A stretch of 9,174 nucleotides of DNA from Thermodesulfobacteriota bacterium (GTDB taxonomy: Bacteria > Desulfobacterota > S145-22): the NCBI GenBank assembly GCA_024763435.1, contig JANTFN010000060.1:1-9174 (forward strand), given 5' to 3'. Each line of letters opens with the position of its first letter. Within the stretch, counting starts at the first letter, position 1. The notes under the pieces are model-generated. The model ran no database searches. It saw only the letters and a program-made list of their open reading frames with translations, and was not told the DNA's origin. Made by a program: the position numbers and the translations under genes. Shown piece by piece: positions 1 to 6,788 of the stretch.

Positions 1-2
1 CC

Positions 3-380
3 GTTTTTAACGATGTTGGCCTTGCCGCTTTTCTTGAAGATATAACAGGCAGGTGTCCCCTTGTCGTGCTGTTTGAGACCCGGATTGAGAGAAGTATTCT
101 GAATCTCCTGCTGCCGGATGGGACGGCGGTTGAGCTGGCGGCGGATGTGGGGGAGATTATCTGCCGGGATCTGCGCGCGCCGGTATGCGAGATAGAGCTT
201 GAACTGAAGAAAGGAAAATTAGAGGGGCTGACCCCTCTGGTGACGGCGCTTAGAAAAAAATTCCCCCTCGAGCCGGGCGAGCAAAGCAAGTTCGCGCGCG
301 GGATGAAACTCCTTGAAAAACAGAAAAGAAACACCCTTGTGGAAGCTTCGCGGGTATTTGCCGACAGGTTTGGCAGTTGA
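3..380 (+). CDS. CYTH domain protein, 3' fragment (triphosphatase-like)
   Basis: The reading frame is open from the window edge (first whole codon at 3) to TGA at 378-380, giving the last 125 residues of a longer protein; a GTG at 66 is internal, not the start. The fragment shows the CYTH tunnel-fold pattern: a basic strand FETRIER (residues 24-30), acidic DVGEI (about 48-52), the alternating EIELELKKG strand (63-71) and SKFARG (95-100). In CYTH enzymes (inorganic triphosphatases such as YgiF, thiamine triphosphatases, class IV adenylate cyclases) such alternating charged residues bind triphosphate and metal. The protein stops about 25 residues after the SK..RG motif, so no CHAD domain follows, unlike YgiF-type CYTH-CHAD proteins. 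The N-terminal EXEXK signature would lie outside the window, so substrate cannot be assigned. The family call is fairly firm; the activity is inferred. Confidence 0.8.
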   Translation, partial: VFNDVGLAAFLEDITGRCPLVVLFETRIERSILNLLLPDGTAVELAADVGEIICRDLRAPVCEIELELKKGKLEGLTPLVTALRKKFPLEPGEQSKFARGMKLLEKQKRNTLVEASRVFADRFGS

Positions 381-405
381 CAGATTTGAACATTGTGTCT
401 ATATT
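377..405 (+). promoter_or_regulatory. sigma-70 promoter ahead of tRNA-Leu and tig operon
   Basis: A consensus -35 TTGACA (377-382) is followed by exactly 17 nt and TATATT (400-405), which matches TATAAT at five of six positions. The -35 box overlaps the stop codon of the upstream CYTH gene. Transcription would start near 412, about 27 nt before the tRNA-Leu. With no terminator before tig, this is the likely main promoter of the tRNA, chaperone and protease unit. No sigma-32 or CIRCE-like element is visible here. Confidence 0.75.
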
Positions 406-438
406 AGATTCCAAGAATTTAAAAAAACCAGACATCTG

Positions 439-522
439 GCGAGGGTGGCGGAACTGGTAGACGCACTGGATTTAGGATCCAGCGGGATGACCGTAGGGGT
501 TCGAGTCCCCTCTCTCGCACCA
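439..522 (+). tRNA. tRNA-Leu(UAG)
   Basis: This is a complete class II tRNA of 84 nt with encoded CCA. The acceptor stem GCGAGGG (439-445) pairs with CTCTCGC (512-518) through one G-U; the discriminator is A519 and CCA is 520-522. The anticodon stem CTGGA/TCCAG encloses the loop TTTAGGA with anticodon TAG at 473-475, which reads CUA and possibly other CUN leucine codons. A long variable arm (about 483-494) fits leucine, and the T arm AGGGG-TTCGAGT-CCCCT is perfect. It lies 17 nt before tig with no terminator between, so it is probably processed from the tig mRNA leader. Confidence 0.97.
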
Positions 523-539
523 GCAAAGAAAGGAAAGAC

Positions 540-1910
540 ATGAACGTAGAGGTAGAAAATGTAAGTCAGGTGGAAAAGCGGTTATCGTTTGTCGTGCCTG
601 CGGAAGAAGTGGATAAAACCCTGTCGGATATCTTCAGGGAATTGAAAAAAGAAGCGAAATTGAAGGGATTCCGAAAGGGAAAAGCGCCTGAAGGTGTTGT
701 AAGGGCACATTTCAGGGATTACGCGTTTCAGGAAGCGGAAAAGCAGATTATCAGCGGTCACTACAAGGAGGCCCTCGAAGAAAAGAAGCTTGCCGTGGTT
801 TCAGAGCCCGATATTCAGATGGATGGGATTGAAGAGGGGAAGGATTTTCAGTTTCAGGCCGTCGTGGAGGTTCATCCGGAACTTCCTGAAATAAACGGGT
901 ATAAGGGAGTTCCTGTAAAATCTAAGCTCATTGAAGTCCTGGATGTTGATGTAGAAAACGCCCTTGAACGCATACGGGCCTATCAGGGGAAACTTGTTGT
1001 GGCGGACCCCGATTATGAGGCGCAGATAGGGGATTATCTGATTATCGATTATACCGGCGAGGTGGATGGAAAGTCTTTTGAGGACAATGAACGGAAGGAT
1101 GCTCTCCATAAACTGGGTAATCCGGATACCCTGGCCGAGTTTGACGAAGCGCTTGTCGGGGCCAGGGCGAATGAGGAAAAAGTTTTTGATATTACGTATC
1201 CCGAGGATTTTCCCAACAAGGACCTGGCGGGAAAGACCGCGGCGTTTAAGATTATGGTAAAAGAGGTAAAACGTCAGGAATTGCCGGATCTTAATGATGA
1301 ATTTGCCAAGAGTGTGGGCGACCATGCGTCGCTTGACGCGTTGAAAAATCACTTGAAAGAACAGATCGAGGAGGAGCGGGAGACGGTTAACCACCAGTGG
1401 ATGGAGGAACAAGTATTGACGTTTCTCCTGAACAGGTTCAGTTTTGAGGTCCCGAAAAGCTGGATTACCCGGCAGGCGGGTTTCCTTTTGTCTAAATTTG
1501 AGCAAGATCAGAATAGACAGGGGGCCAAGGTGGAGAAAATTCCTCTGGCGCAGCATCCCCAGAAGAAGGTTTTTGAGGAACTTGCCGAGCGCCAGATTAA
1601 ATCGATGCTGGTTATTGATGAAATTGCCAAACAGGAGGGTATCTCTGTTACACCGGAGGACCTGACGGCGCATTATGATAAATTTTCAAGGGATGCAGGA
1701 GCTACGGCAGAACAGGTTCGAAATTATTATGAATCAAATCAAGATCAGATAAATGCCCTGCAGGATGATCTTCTCCGCTCCAAGACCCTCGCGTTTCTTC
1801 GGGAGCACGCAGTTGTGGAATGGGTTAAGGAAGATGAAATAAAAGCGGACGATGAAGAGAAAAAGAATGCGGAACCCGAAGAAGAGAAAGGAAGGATTAT
1901 ATTACCATGA
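540..1910 (+). CDS. tig: Trigger factor (ribosome-bound chaperone, peptidyl-prolyl isomerase)
   Basis: Trigger factor binds ribosomal protein L23 at the exit tunnel, shields nascent chains and catalyses proline isomerisation in the cytoplasm. The 456-residue product has the three expected parts. The N-terminal ribosome-binding domain (about 1-140) carries the signature GFRKGKAP (43-50). The FKBP-type isomerase domain (about 164-244) includes GDYLIIDYTGEVDGKSFED. The helical C-terminal chaperone domain (about 247-435) ends in a charged, glutamate- and lysine-rich tail. The length is slightly above the usual 430 or so because of that tail. The ATG at 540 is preceded by AAGGAAAG-type ribosome-binding sequence directly after the tRNA-Leu. 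The stop TGA (1908-1910) overlaps the clpP start in ATGA, implying translational coupling. The order tig-clpP-clpX-lon is widely conserved in Proteobacteria. Confidence 0.97.
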   Translation: MNVEVENVSQVEKRLSFVVPAEEVDKTLSDIFRELKKEAKLKGFRKGKAPEGVVRAHFRDYAFQEAEKQIISGHYKEALEEKKLAVVSEPDIQMDGIEEGKDFQFQAVVEVHPELPEINGYKGVPVKSKLIEVLDVDVENALERIRAYQGKLVVADPDYEAQIGDYLIIDYTGEVDGKSFEDNERKDALHKLGNPDTLAEFDEALVGARANEEKVFDITYPEDFPNKDLAGKTAAFKIMVKEVKRQELPDLNDEFAKSVGDHASLDALKNHLKEQIEEERETVNHQWMEEQVLTFLLNRFSFEVPKSWITRQAGFLLSKFEQDQNRQGAKVEKIPLAQHPQKKVFEELAERQIKSMLVIDEIAKQEGISVTPEDLTAHYDKFSRDAGATAEQVRNYYESNQDQINALQDDLLRSKTLAFLREHAVVEWVKEDEIKADDEEKKNAEPEEEKGRIILP

Positions 1911-2509
1911 GTGCCTTAGTTCCTTTTGTTGTTGAACAGGATGGAAGAGGGGAGCGTGCCTATGATATTTTTTCGCGGCTGCTGAAGGAAAGGATTATCT
2001 TTCTTGGTGGAACCATTGATGATACCGTGGCAAATGTTATCATCGCGCAGCTTCTGTTTCTTGAGGCGGAAAATCCCGATAAGGACATCCACCTGTATAT
2101 CAATTCTCCGGGGGGGATTGTTACCTCGGGGCTTGCTATCTATGATACGATGCAGTACGTTAAATCAAGTATTACCACCCTCTGTCTCGGACAGGCAGCA
2201 AGCATGGCGGCGGTGCTTCTCGCCGCGGGCGCCGAGGGTAAACGCTTTTCCCTGCCTCACTCGAGAATTATGCTCCATCAGCCGCTTGGGGGATTTCAGG
2301 GGCAGGCAAGCGATATCGATATTCATGCCAGGGAAATCCTGGCCATCAGGGAAAAACTTAACCAGATTCTTTCAAAACATACGGGACAGCCTGTAGAACG
2401 GATACAGGGAGACACGGACCGGGATTATTTCATGAACGGTGAAGAAGCCGCTCAATATGGATTGATTGATGAGGTGATTGAAGAAAGAAAAACTGTAAAA
2501 GGGGATTGA
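1907..2509 (+). CDS. clpP: ATP-dependent Clp protease proteolytic subunit ClpP
   Basis: ClpP forms the double-heptamer serine protease chamber that degrades polypeptides fed in by ClpX or ClpA. The 200-residue product has the full catalytic triad: Ser99 in GQAASMAA, His124 in IMLHQP and Asp173 in DTDRD. The spacing (25 and 49 residues) equals that of mature E. coli ClpP (97, 122, 171). Gly-rich NSPGG (66-70) supplies the oxyanion region. The N-terminus MSALVPFVVEQ already begins almost at the mature E. coli end (ALVPMVIEQ), so there is essentially no propeptide to cleave. The ATG at 1907 overlaps the tig stop by 4 nt and a purine-rich AAAGGAAGG lies upstream within tig. clpX follows after 1 nt, consistent with ClpXP being made from one transcript. 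Confidence 0.98.
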   Translation: MSALVPFVVEQDGRGERAYDIFSRLLKERIIFLGGTIDDTVANVIIAQLLFLEAENPDKDIHLYINSPGGIVTSGLAIYDTMQYVKSSITTLCLGQAASMAAVLLAAGAEGKRFSLPHSRIMLHQPLGGFQGQASDIDIHAREILAIREKLNQILSKHTGQPVERIQGDTDRDYFMNGEEAAQYGLIDEVIEERKTVKGD

Positions 2510-2510
2510 T

Positions 2511-3764
2511 ATGACGAATGAAAATACCGGTACCGGTAAACCGGAAGGTCTTCGCTGCTCGTTCTGCGGAAAGACGCAGGACGAAGTCAAAAAGCTGATA
2601 GCGGGTCCCGGGGTATATATATGCGATGAATGCATCCGGCTTTGCGATGAGATTATTGCCGAGGACGACAAAGAAAATATGGATATCCTCGCGGAATCGC
2701 TAAAACCGGAGGAGATTAAAGCCGCGCTTGATGAATATGTTATCGGCCAGGAACGCGCCAAAAGGACGCTCTCTGTTGCCGTTTACAACCATTACAAACG
2801 GATTACTTCCAACCTGAAATCGGATGATGTGGAGCTGCAGAAAAGCAATATTCTGCTTGTGGGGCCGACAGGGTCCGGGAAGACCCTTCTGGCGCAGACC
2901 CTCGCGAGGATTTTAAATGTTCCGTTTACGATTGCCGATGCGACGACGCTTACCGAGGCGGGGTATGTTGGCGAAGATGTGGAAAATATTATCCTTAACC
3001 TCCTACAGGCGGCGGATTATGACGTGGAACGTACGGAAAAAGGGATTGTTTACATCGACGAAATTGATAAGATTTCGAGAAAAACGGACAGCCCCTCAAT
3101 TACGCGGGACGTATCCGGAGAGGGTGTTCAGCAGGCCCTGCTGAAGATTATTGAAGGCACGGTCGCGAATGTTCCCCCCAAGGGGGGGCGGAAACATCCC
3201 CAGCAGGAATTTTTGCAGATAGATACAACGAATATCCTTTTTATCTGCGGTGGGGCCTTTAACGGTCTTGAAAAGATTATAGAACGGCGCCTTGGCGGCA
3301 GTACACTCGGGTTTGAGGCGGATATTAAGACGAAGGTTGAAAAGGAGCTGGGAGAAATCCTGAAGGCGGCGCAACCGGAGGATCTGCTGCGTTTCGGCCT
3401 GATTCCGGAACTGATTGGCCGGTTGCCTGTCATCGCGACGCTGAGTGAGCTGGACGAGGATTCTCTTGTGGAAATTCTCAAGAAACCGAAAAATGCCCTT
3501 GTTAAGCAGTATGAACGCCTGATGGAGATGGAAAAGGTGGATATAACCTTTACGGAGGGTGCCCTGAAGGCGGTTGCCTGTGAGGCGATTAACCGGAAGT
3601 CCGGGGCCCGGGGGCTGCGTTCCATTATGGAACAGGTCATGCTTGATCTCATGTATGAAATTCCCTCTAAAAATAACGTTCGTGAGGTGGTTATCAGCGA
3701 AGAGGTTATCAAAAACCAGGACGAACCGATTGTTGTGTATGAAAATGAGGCGGATGTAGCTTAA
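2511..3764 (+). CDS. clpX: ATP-dependent Clp protease unfoldase subunit ClpX
   Basis: ClpX is the AAA+ hexameric unfoldase that recognises tagged substrates (for example ssrA-tagged proteins) and threads them into ClpP. The 417-residue product shows a four-cysteine zinc-binding domain (C16, C19, C38, C41), Walker A GPTGSGKT (118-125), the GYVG pore loop (151-154), Walker B IVYIDEID (179-186), an RKH loop (227-229), the arginine-finger segment GLIPELIGRLP (296-306) and sensor 2 GARGLRS (365-371). The ClpP-docking tripeptide is LGF (266-268), where E. coli has IGF; this fits the accepted pattern. The ATG at 2511 lies 1 nt after the clpP stop with AAAGGGG 6 nt upstream. Length and motifs are those of a complete enzyme. 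Confidence 0.98.
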   Translation: MTNENTGTGKPEGLRCSFCGKTQDEVKKLIAGPGVYICDECIRLCDEIIAEDDKENMDILAESLKPEEIKAALDEYVIGQERAKRTLSVAVYNHYKRITSNLKSDDVELQKSNILLVGPTGSGKTLLAQTLARILNVPFTIADATTLTEAGYVGEDVENIILNLLQAADYDVERTEKGIVYIDEIDKISRKTDSPSITRDVSGEGVQQALLKIIEGTVANVPPKGGRKHPQQEFLQIDTTNILFICGGAFNGLEKIIERRLGGSTLGFEADIKTKVEKELGEILKAAQPEDLLRFGLIPELIGRLPVIATLSELDEDSLVEILKKPKNALVKQYERLMEMEKVDITFTEGALKAVACEAINRKSGARGLRSIMEQVMLDLMYEIPSKNNVREVVISEEVIKNQDEPIVVYENEADVA

Positions 3765-3765
3765 A

Positions 3766-6192
3766 ATGAACGATGCGACGGTGCCGATCGAAAAGATTGT
3801 TCCACTTCTTTCGTTGAGAGAGGTGGTGCTGTTTCCTTATATGGTTATTCCTCTTTTTGTCGGACGTGAAAAGTCTGTTCAGGCGCTTGAGATGGCGGTC
3901 AGTCAGGAAGACGGGCAGCTCATGTTTGCCACGCAGAAAGAGGCCAAGATTGTTAACCCCACGCCGAATGATATCTATTCCGTGGGAACCATTGGGACGA
4001 TTGTTCAAATGCTGAAACTTCCGGATGGTTCGATGAAGGTGCTGGTGGAAGGGCAAAAGCGGGCGGTTATCACGGAGTTTTTTGATGAGGATAATTATTT
4101 TTCCGTCCGCGCGCGTTATGTCAGGTCAAATCACCAGGCCAGCCCGGAGGTTCTCGCTCTGCTCAGGGGTGTCAAGGCAAATTTCAATCGTCTGGCCCGA
4201 TTAAAAAAGGGAATTCCGCCGGAAGTTCTGGAAGATCTCAAGGAAATGGAAGATCCTGAAAGGCTTTCGGACAGCCTTGTGGGTCATCTGGACCTGAAGC
4301 TTGAAAGGAAACAGGCCTTCCTTGAGGAATTTTCCCCGCTGGTTCGTCTCGAGATGCTGATGGAGAGCATCCAGGGCGAGATAGAAATCATTAATGTGGA
4401 AAGAAAAATTAACAAGCGGGTCAAAAAGCAGGTTGAAAAAACGCAGAAAGAGTTTTACCTGAATGAACAGATGCGCGCGATTCAGAAAGAGCTCGGAGGA
4501 AAAGGCGAATTTCTCAGCGAAATAAAGGAGCTCGAAGAAAAAATAGGCAGTAAGGATTTGTCTCCTGAGGCAAAAAAGCGTGCTGCCGATGAACTTAAAA
4601 AACTTAAGCTTATGCCTCCCATGTCCGCGGAGGCTTCGGTTGTCCGCAATTATATCGACTGGATTCTCTCTCTGCCGTGGTATGAATATACCCAGGACAG
4701 GATTGAAATTGATGACAGCATGCGTATCCTTGAAGAAGATCATTACGGACTTAAGGAGGTCAAGGAACGTATTGTCGAGTATCTTGCGGTTCAGAAACTG
4801 GTTGGGAAGGTCCAGGGGCATATCCTCTGTTTTGTGGGGCCACCCGGTGTGGGAAAGACCTCGCTTGCCCGGTCTATTGCCCGATCCATGGAGCGAAAAT
4901 TTGTCCGGCTGTCCCTCGGGGGCGTCCGGGACGAAGCGGAGATACGGGGACACCGGCGGACCTACGTGGGGGCCATGCCCGGAAAAATCATCCAGTCGAT
5001 GAAGCGGGTGGGGAGCGGTAATCCGGTTTTCCTGCTTGACGAGGTCGATAAGATGAGTACCGATTTTCGCGGGGACCCTTCATCTGCTCTCCTTGAAGTC
5101 CTGGATCCGGAGCAGAACAATACCTTCAATGATCATTATCTTGATCTGGACTATGACCTGTCGCATGTTATGTTTATTACCACCGCGAATTACCTGCCCG
5201 CTATTCCACCGCCTCTCCGGGACCGAATGGAAATTATCAAAATTGCCGGTTATACGGAGCTTGAAAAGCTGCAGATTGCCAAGCGCCATCTGATGGAAAA
5301 ACAACTCGAAAGGACCGGTCTGAAGGGGAGGAGCGTCCTCTTTACCGACGGGGCGATTTTAAGGATTATCCGTCAATACACGCGCGAGGCGGGGGTGCGG
5401 AATCTTGAGCGTGAGATTGCTTCGATCCTGAGAAAACTTGCCAAGGATGTGGTGCGGAAAAAGGCTGGATCTTCCATGAAAATTACCTCCAGAAATATTC
5501 AGAAATACCTTGGTGTTCAAAAATTCCGTTATGAAAAAGGCGAAACGGAGGACCGTATTGGTATCGCCAAGGGGCTTGCCTGGACAGAGGTTGGCGGGGA
5601 GCTGCTCGTTATCGAGGTGACCGTTCTGCCGGGACGGGGAAAGCTTATTGTTACAGGAAAACTGGGGGATGTCATGAAGGAATCGGCCCAGGCGGCGGTG
5701 AGTTATATCCGCTCTCGGGCTGACATGCTGGGCCTGGAAAAACGGTTTTATCAGAGGCTGGATATCCATATTCATGTTCCTGAGGGCGCGACGCCGAAGG
5801 ACGGCCCGTCTGCCGGTATTACTATGGCAACGGCCCTTGCGTCCGCCCTGATCAAGAAGCCCGTAAAGAGCAGCCTTGCCATGACGGGGGAGATAACGCT
5901 TCGGGGACGGGTGTTGCCTATTGGCGGATTGAAGGAAAAGATACTCGCGGCACATCGCGCGGGGATTACAGAGGTGCTGGTCCCAAGTGAGAACGAGAAG
6001 GATACAAAGGAAATTCCGGCAAAGATTACAAATGCCCTTCAAATTCATTTTGTGGGACATATGGATGATGTCCTTAAGAAAGCTGTTGTTGGTCTCGAAT
6101 TTTTAGAGATGGACGGGGAGACACTTCACCCCTCGGAGGCGATTTTTCGTCAGGGGTTTCGTGATATTCCCCCGATGATTTCTCCGTCCTGA
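3766..6192 (+). CDS. lon: Lon protease (La), ATP-dependent serine protease
   Basis: Lon is a cytoplasmic AAA+ protease in which unfoldase and peptidase lie in one chain; it degrades misfolded proteins and short-lived regulators. The 808-residue product has an N-terminal substrate-binding domain (about 10-205), a coiled central helix region (about 205-290), the AAA+ module with Walker A GPPGVGKT (358-365) and Walker B VFLLDEVDK (421-429), and a C-terminal peptidase domain with the Ser-Lys dyad: Ser682 in PKDGPSAG and Lys725 in GGLKEK, the same 43-residue spacing as in E. coli. This is a bacterial LonA. It is a little longer than E. coli Lon (784), partly through a C-terminal extension after about residue 780. 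ATG is 1 nt after the clpX stop. The ribosome-binding site is weak and distant (GAGG at 3747-3750), so translation probably depends on coupling to clpX. Confidence 0.98.
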   Translation: MNDATVPIEKIVPLLSLREVVLFPYMVIPLFVGREKSVQALEMAVSQEDGQLMFATQKEAKIVNPTPNDIYSVGTIGTIVQMLKLPDGSMKVLVEGQKRAVITEFFDEDNYFSVRARYVRSNHQASPEVLALLRGVKANFNRLARLKKGIPPEVLEDLKEMEDPERLSDSLVGHLDLKLERKQAFLEEFSPLVRLEMLMESIQGEIEIINVERKINKRVKKQVEKTQKEFYLNEQMRAIQKELGGKGEFLSEIKELEEKIGSKDLSPEAKKRAADELKKLKLMPPMSAEASVVRNYIDWILSLPWYEYTQDRIEIDDSMRILEEDHYGLKEVKERIVEYLAVQKLVGKVQGHILCFVGPPGVGKTSLARSIARSMERKFVRLSLGGVRDEAEIRGHRRTYVGAMPGKIIQSMKRVGSGNPVFLLDEVDKMSTDFRGDPSSALLEVLDPEQNNTFNDHYLDLDYDLSHVMFITTANYLPAIPPPLRDRMEIIKIAGYTELEKLQIAKRHLMEKQLERTGLKGRSVLFTDGAILRIIRQYTREAGVRNLEREIASILRKLAKDVVRKKAGSSMKITSRNIQKYLGVQKFRYEKGETEDRIGIAKGLAWTEVGGELLVIEVTVLPGRGKLIVTGKLGDVMKESAQAAVSYIRSRADMLGLEKRFYQRLDIHIHVPEGATPKDGPSAGITMATALASALIKKPVKSSLAMTGEITLRGRVLPIGGLKEKILAAHRAGITEVLVPSENEKDTKEIPAKITNALQIHFVGHMDDVLKKAVVGLEFLEMDGETLHPSEAIFRQGFRDIPPMISPS

Positions 6193-6210
6193 TGAAGTTG
6201 AATTTCAGCC

Positions 6211-6262
6211 AAAAAAAAACAGATAATCGCCTTGACAAGGGGAGATTTTCCTGTTAGATAAT
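6211..6262 (+). promoter_or_regulatory. Strong promoter of the HU gene with A-tract
   Basis: A perfect -35 TTGACA lies at 6232-6237. The -10 region is TTAGATAAT (6254-6262): GATAAT matches five of six consensus bases at 19-nt spacing, while TAGATA at 17 nt matches three. A run of nine A (6211-6219) lies roughly 50-58 bases before the expected start point near 6268, where an UP element would contact the RNA polymerase alpha subunits. The leader to the HU start would be about 58 nt. No terminator is seen between lon and this promoter, so read-through from lon may add to expression. Confidence 0.7.
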
Positions 6263-6313
6263 TCAGCGTGGTTTTGAGTTTGTTCAATTTTTATAAAGGT
6301 GCAAACCGATAAA

Positions 6314-6320
6314 GAGGAGG
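6314..6320 (+). promoter_or_regulatory. Ribosome-binding site that sets the HU start
   Basis: GAGGAGG (6314-6320) abuts the ATG at 6321 with no spacer, which cannot work, but stands 6 nt before the in-frame ATG at 6327. It therefore selects 6327 as the start codon. Confidence 0.85.
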
Positions 6321-6326
6321 ATGTTT

Positions 6327-6599
6327 ATGAATAAGTCTGATTTGGTTCAGGTTGTGGCAGGGGAAGCAGGGCTTAGCAAAGCTTCAGCTGAAAAGGCCGT
6401 TAACGCTGTTTTCGACGGCATTGCCGATGCCCTGGGAAAGGGAGACAGACTCAGTCTCGTTGGGTTTGGCACCTTCAGCGTTGCCGACAGGGCGGCAAGG
6501 GTTTGCAGGAATCCCAAGACAGGAGAAAAGATTAATGTTGCCGCGAGCAAGGTACCTAAGTTTAAACCGGGGAAGGCCTTAAAAGACAAAGTTGCTTAA
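6327..6599 (+). CDS. HU-family DNA-binding protein (histone-like)
   Basis: HU is a small dimeric nucleoid protein that bends and compacts DNA with little sequence preference. Started at 6327 the product is 90 residues, the family's standard length, and opens with the usual MNKSDLV; the ATG at 6321 would add two residues and has no usable ribosome-binding site. The bacterial histone-like signature runs from GFGTFSV (46-52) into the flexible beta arm with RNPKTGEKI (61-69); the DNA-intercalating proline is Pro63. An oddity is Cys60 in the arm (VCRNP) where most HU proteins have glycine. The position after lon matches hupB in E. coli, but the HU-alpha/beta distinction does not apply outside enterobacteria, so no symbol is given. 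It has its own strong promoter and may be cotranscribed with the two following tRNAs. Confidence 0.95.
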   Translation: MNKSDLVQVVAGEAGLSKASAEKAVNAVFDGIADALGKGDRLSLVGFGTFSVADRAARVCRNPKTGEKINVAASKVPKFKPGKALKDKVA

Positions 6600-6623
6600 G
6601 ATTTTATTTTAGGAAGCTTTCCC

Positions 6624-6699
6624 GGGCGGGTAGCTCAGTTGGGAGAGCGCCGGCCTTACAAGCCGGAGGTCACAGGTTCGAGCCCTGTTCCGCCCACCA
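6624..6699 (+). tRNA. tRNA-Val(UAC)
   Basis: Complete 76-nt class I tRNA. The acceptor GGGCGGG (6624-6630) pairs with TCCGCCC (6689-6695), ending in a G-U; discriminator A6696 and encoded CCA (6697-6699). The anticodon stem CCGGC/GCCGG encloses CTTACAA, with anticodon TAC at 6657-6659, which reads valine GUA. The T arm ACAGG-TTCGAGC-CCTGT is perfect. It begins 24 nt after the HU stop with no hairpin terminator between, so read-through from the HU promoter is plausible. Confidence 0.97.
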
Positions 6700-6711
6700 G
6701 GATGAAGTTGC

Positions 6712-6788
<77 letters not shown>

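Noticed and set aside
313..543. Plus-strand frame running through the tRNA-Leu
   Set aside because: It overlaps the end of the CYTH gene, the promoter and the whole tRNA; its product is a translation of tRNA sequence.
801..1673. Long open frame of 290 codons on the minus strand
   Set aside because: It lies wholly antisense to tig, has no family resemblance, and tig is certain from its motifs.
3128..3712. Minus-strand open frame of 194 codons, serine- and arginine-rich
   Set aside because: Antisense to clpX; the biased composition is typical of a shadow frame.
4201..4953. Minus-strand open frame of 250 codons
   Set aside because: Antisense shadow of lon; the composition follows from lon codon use and no motif is visible.
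5359..6060. Minus-strand open frame of 233 codons
   Set aside because: Antisense shadow of the lon peptidase domain.
6211..6219. A9 run considered as part of a terminator for lon
   Set aside because: On the + strand it is A, not T, and no stable hairpin sits beside it; it fits better as an upstream promoter element.
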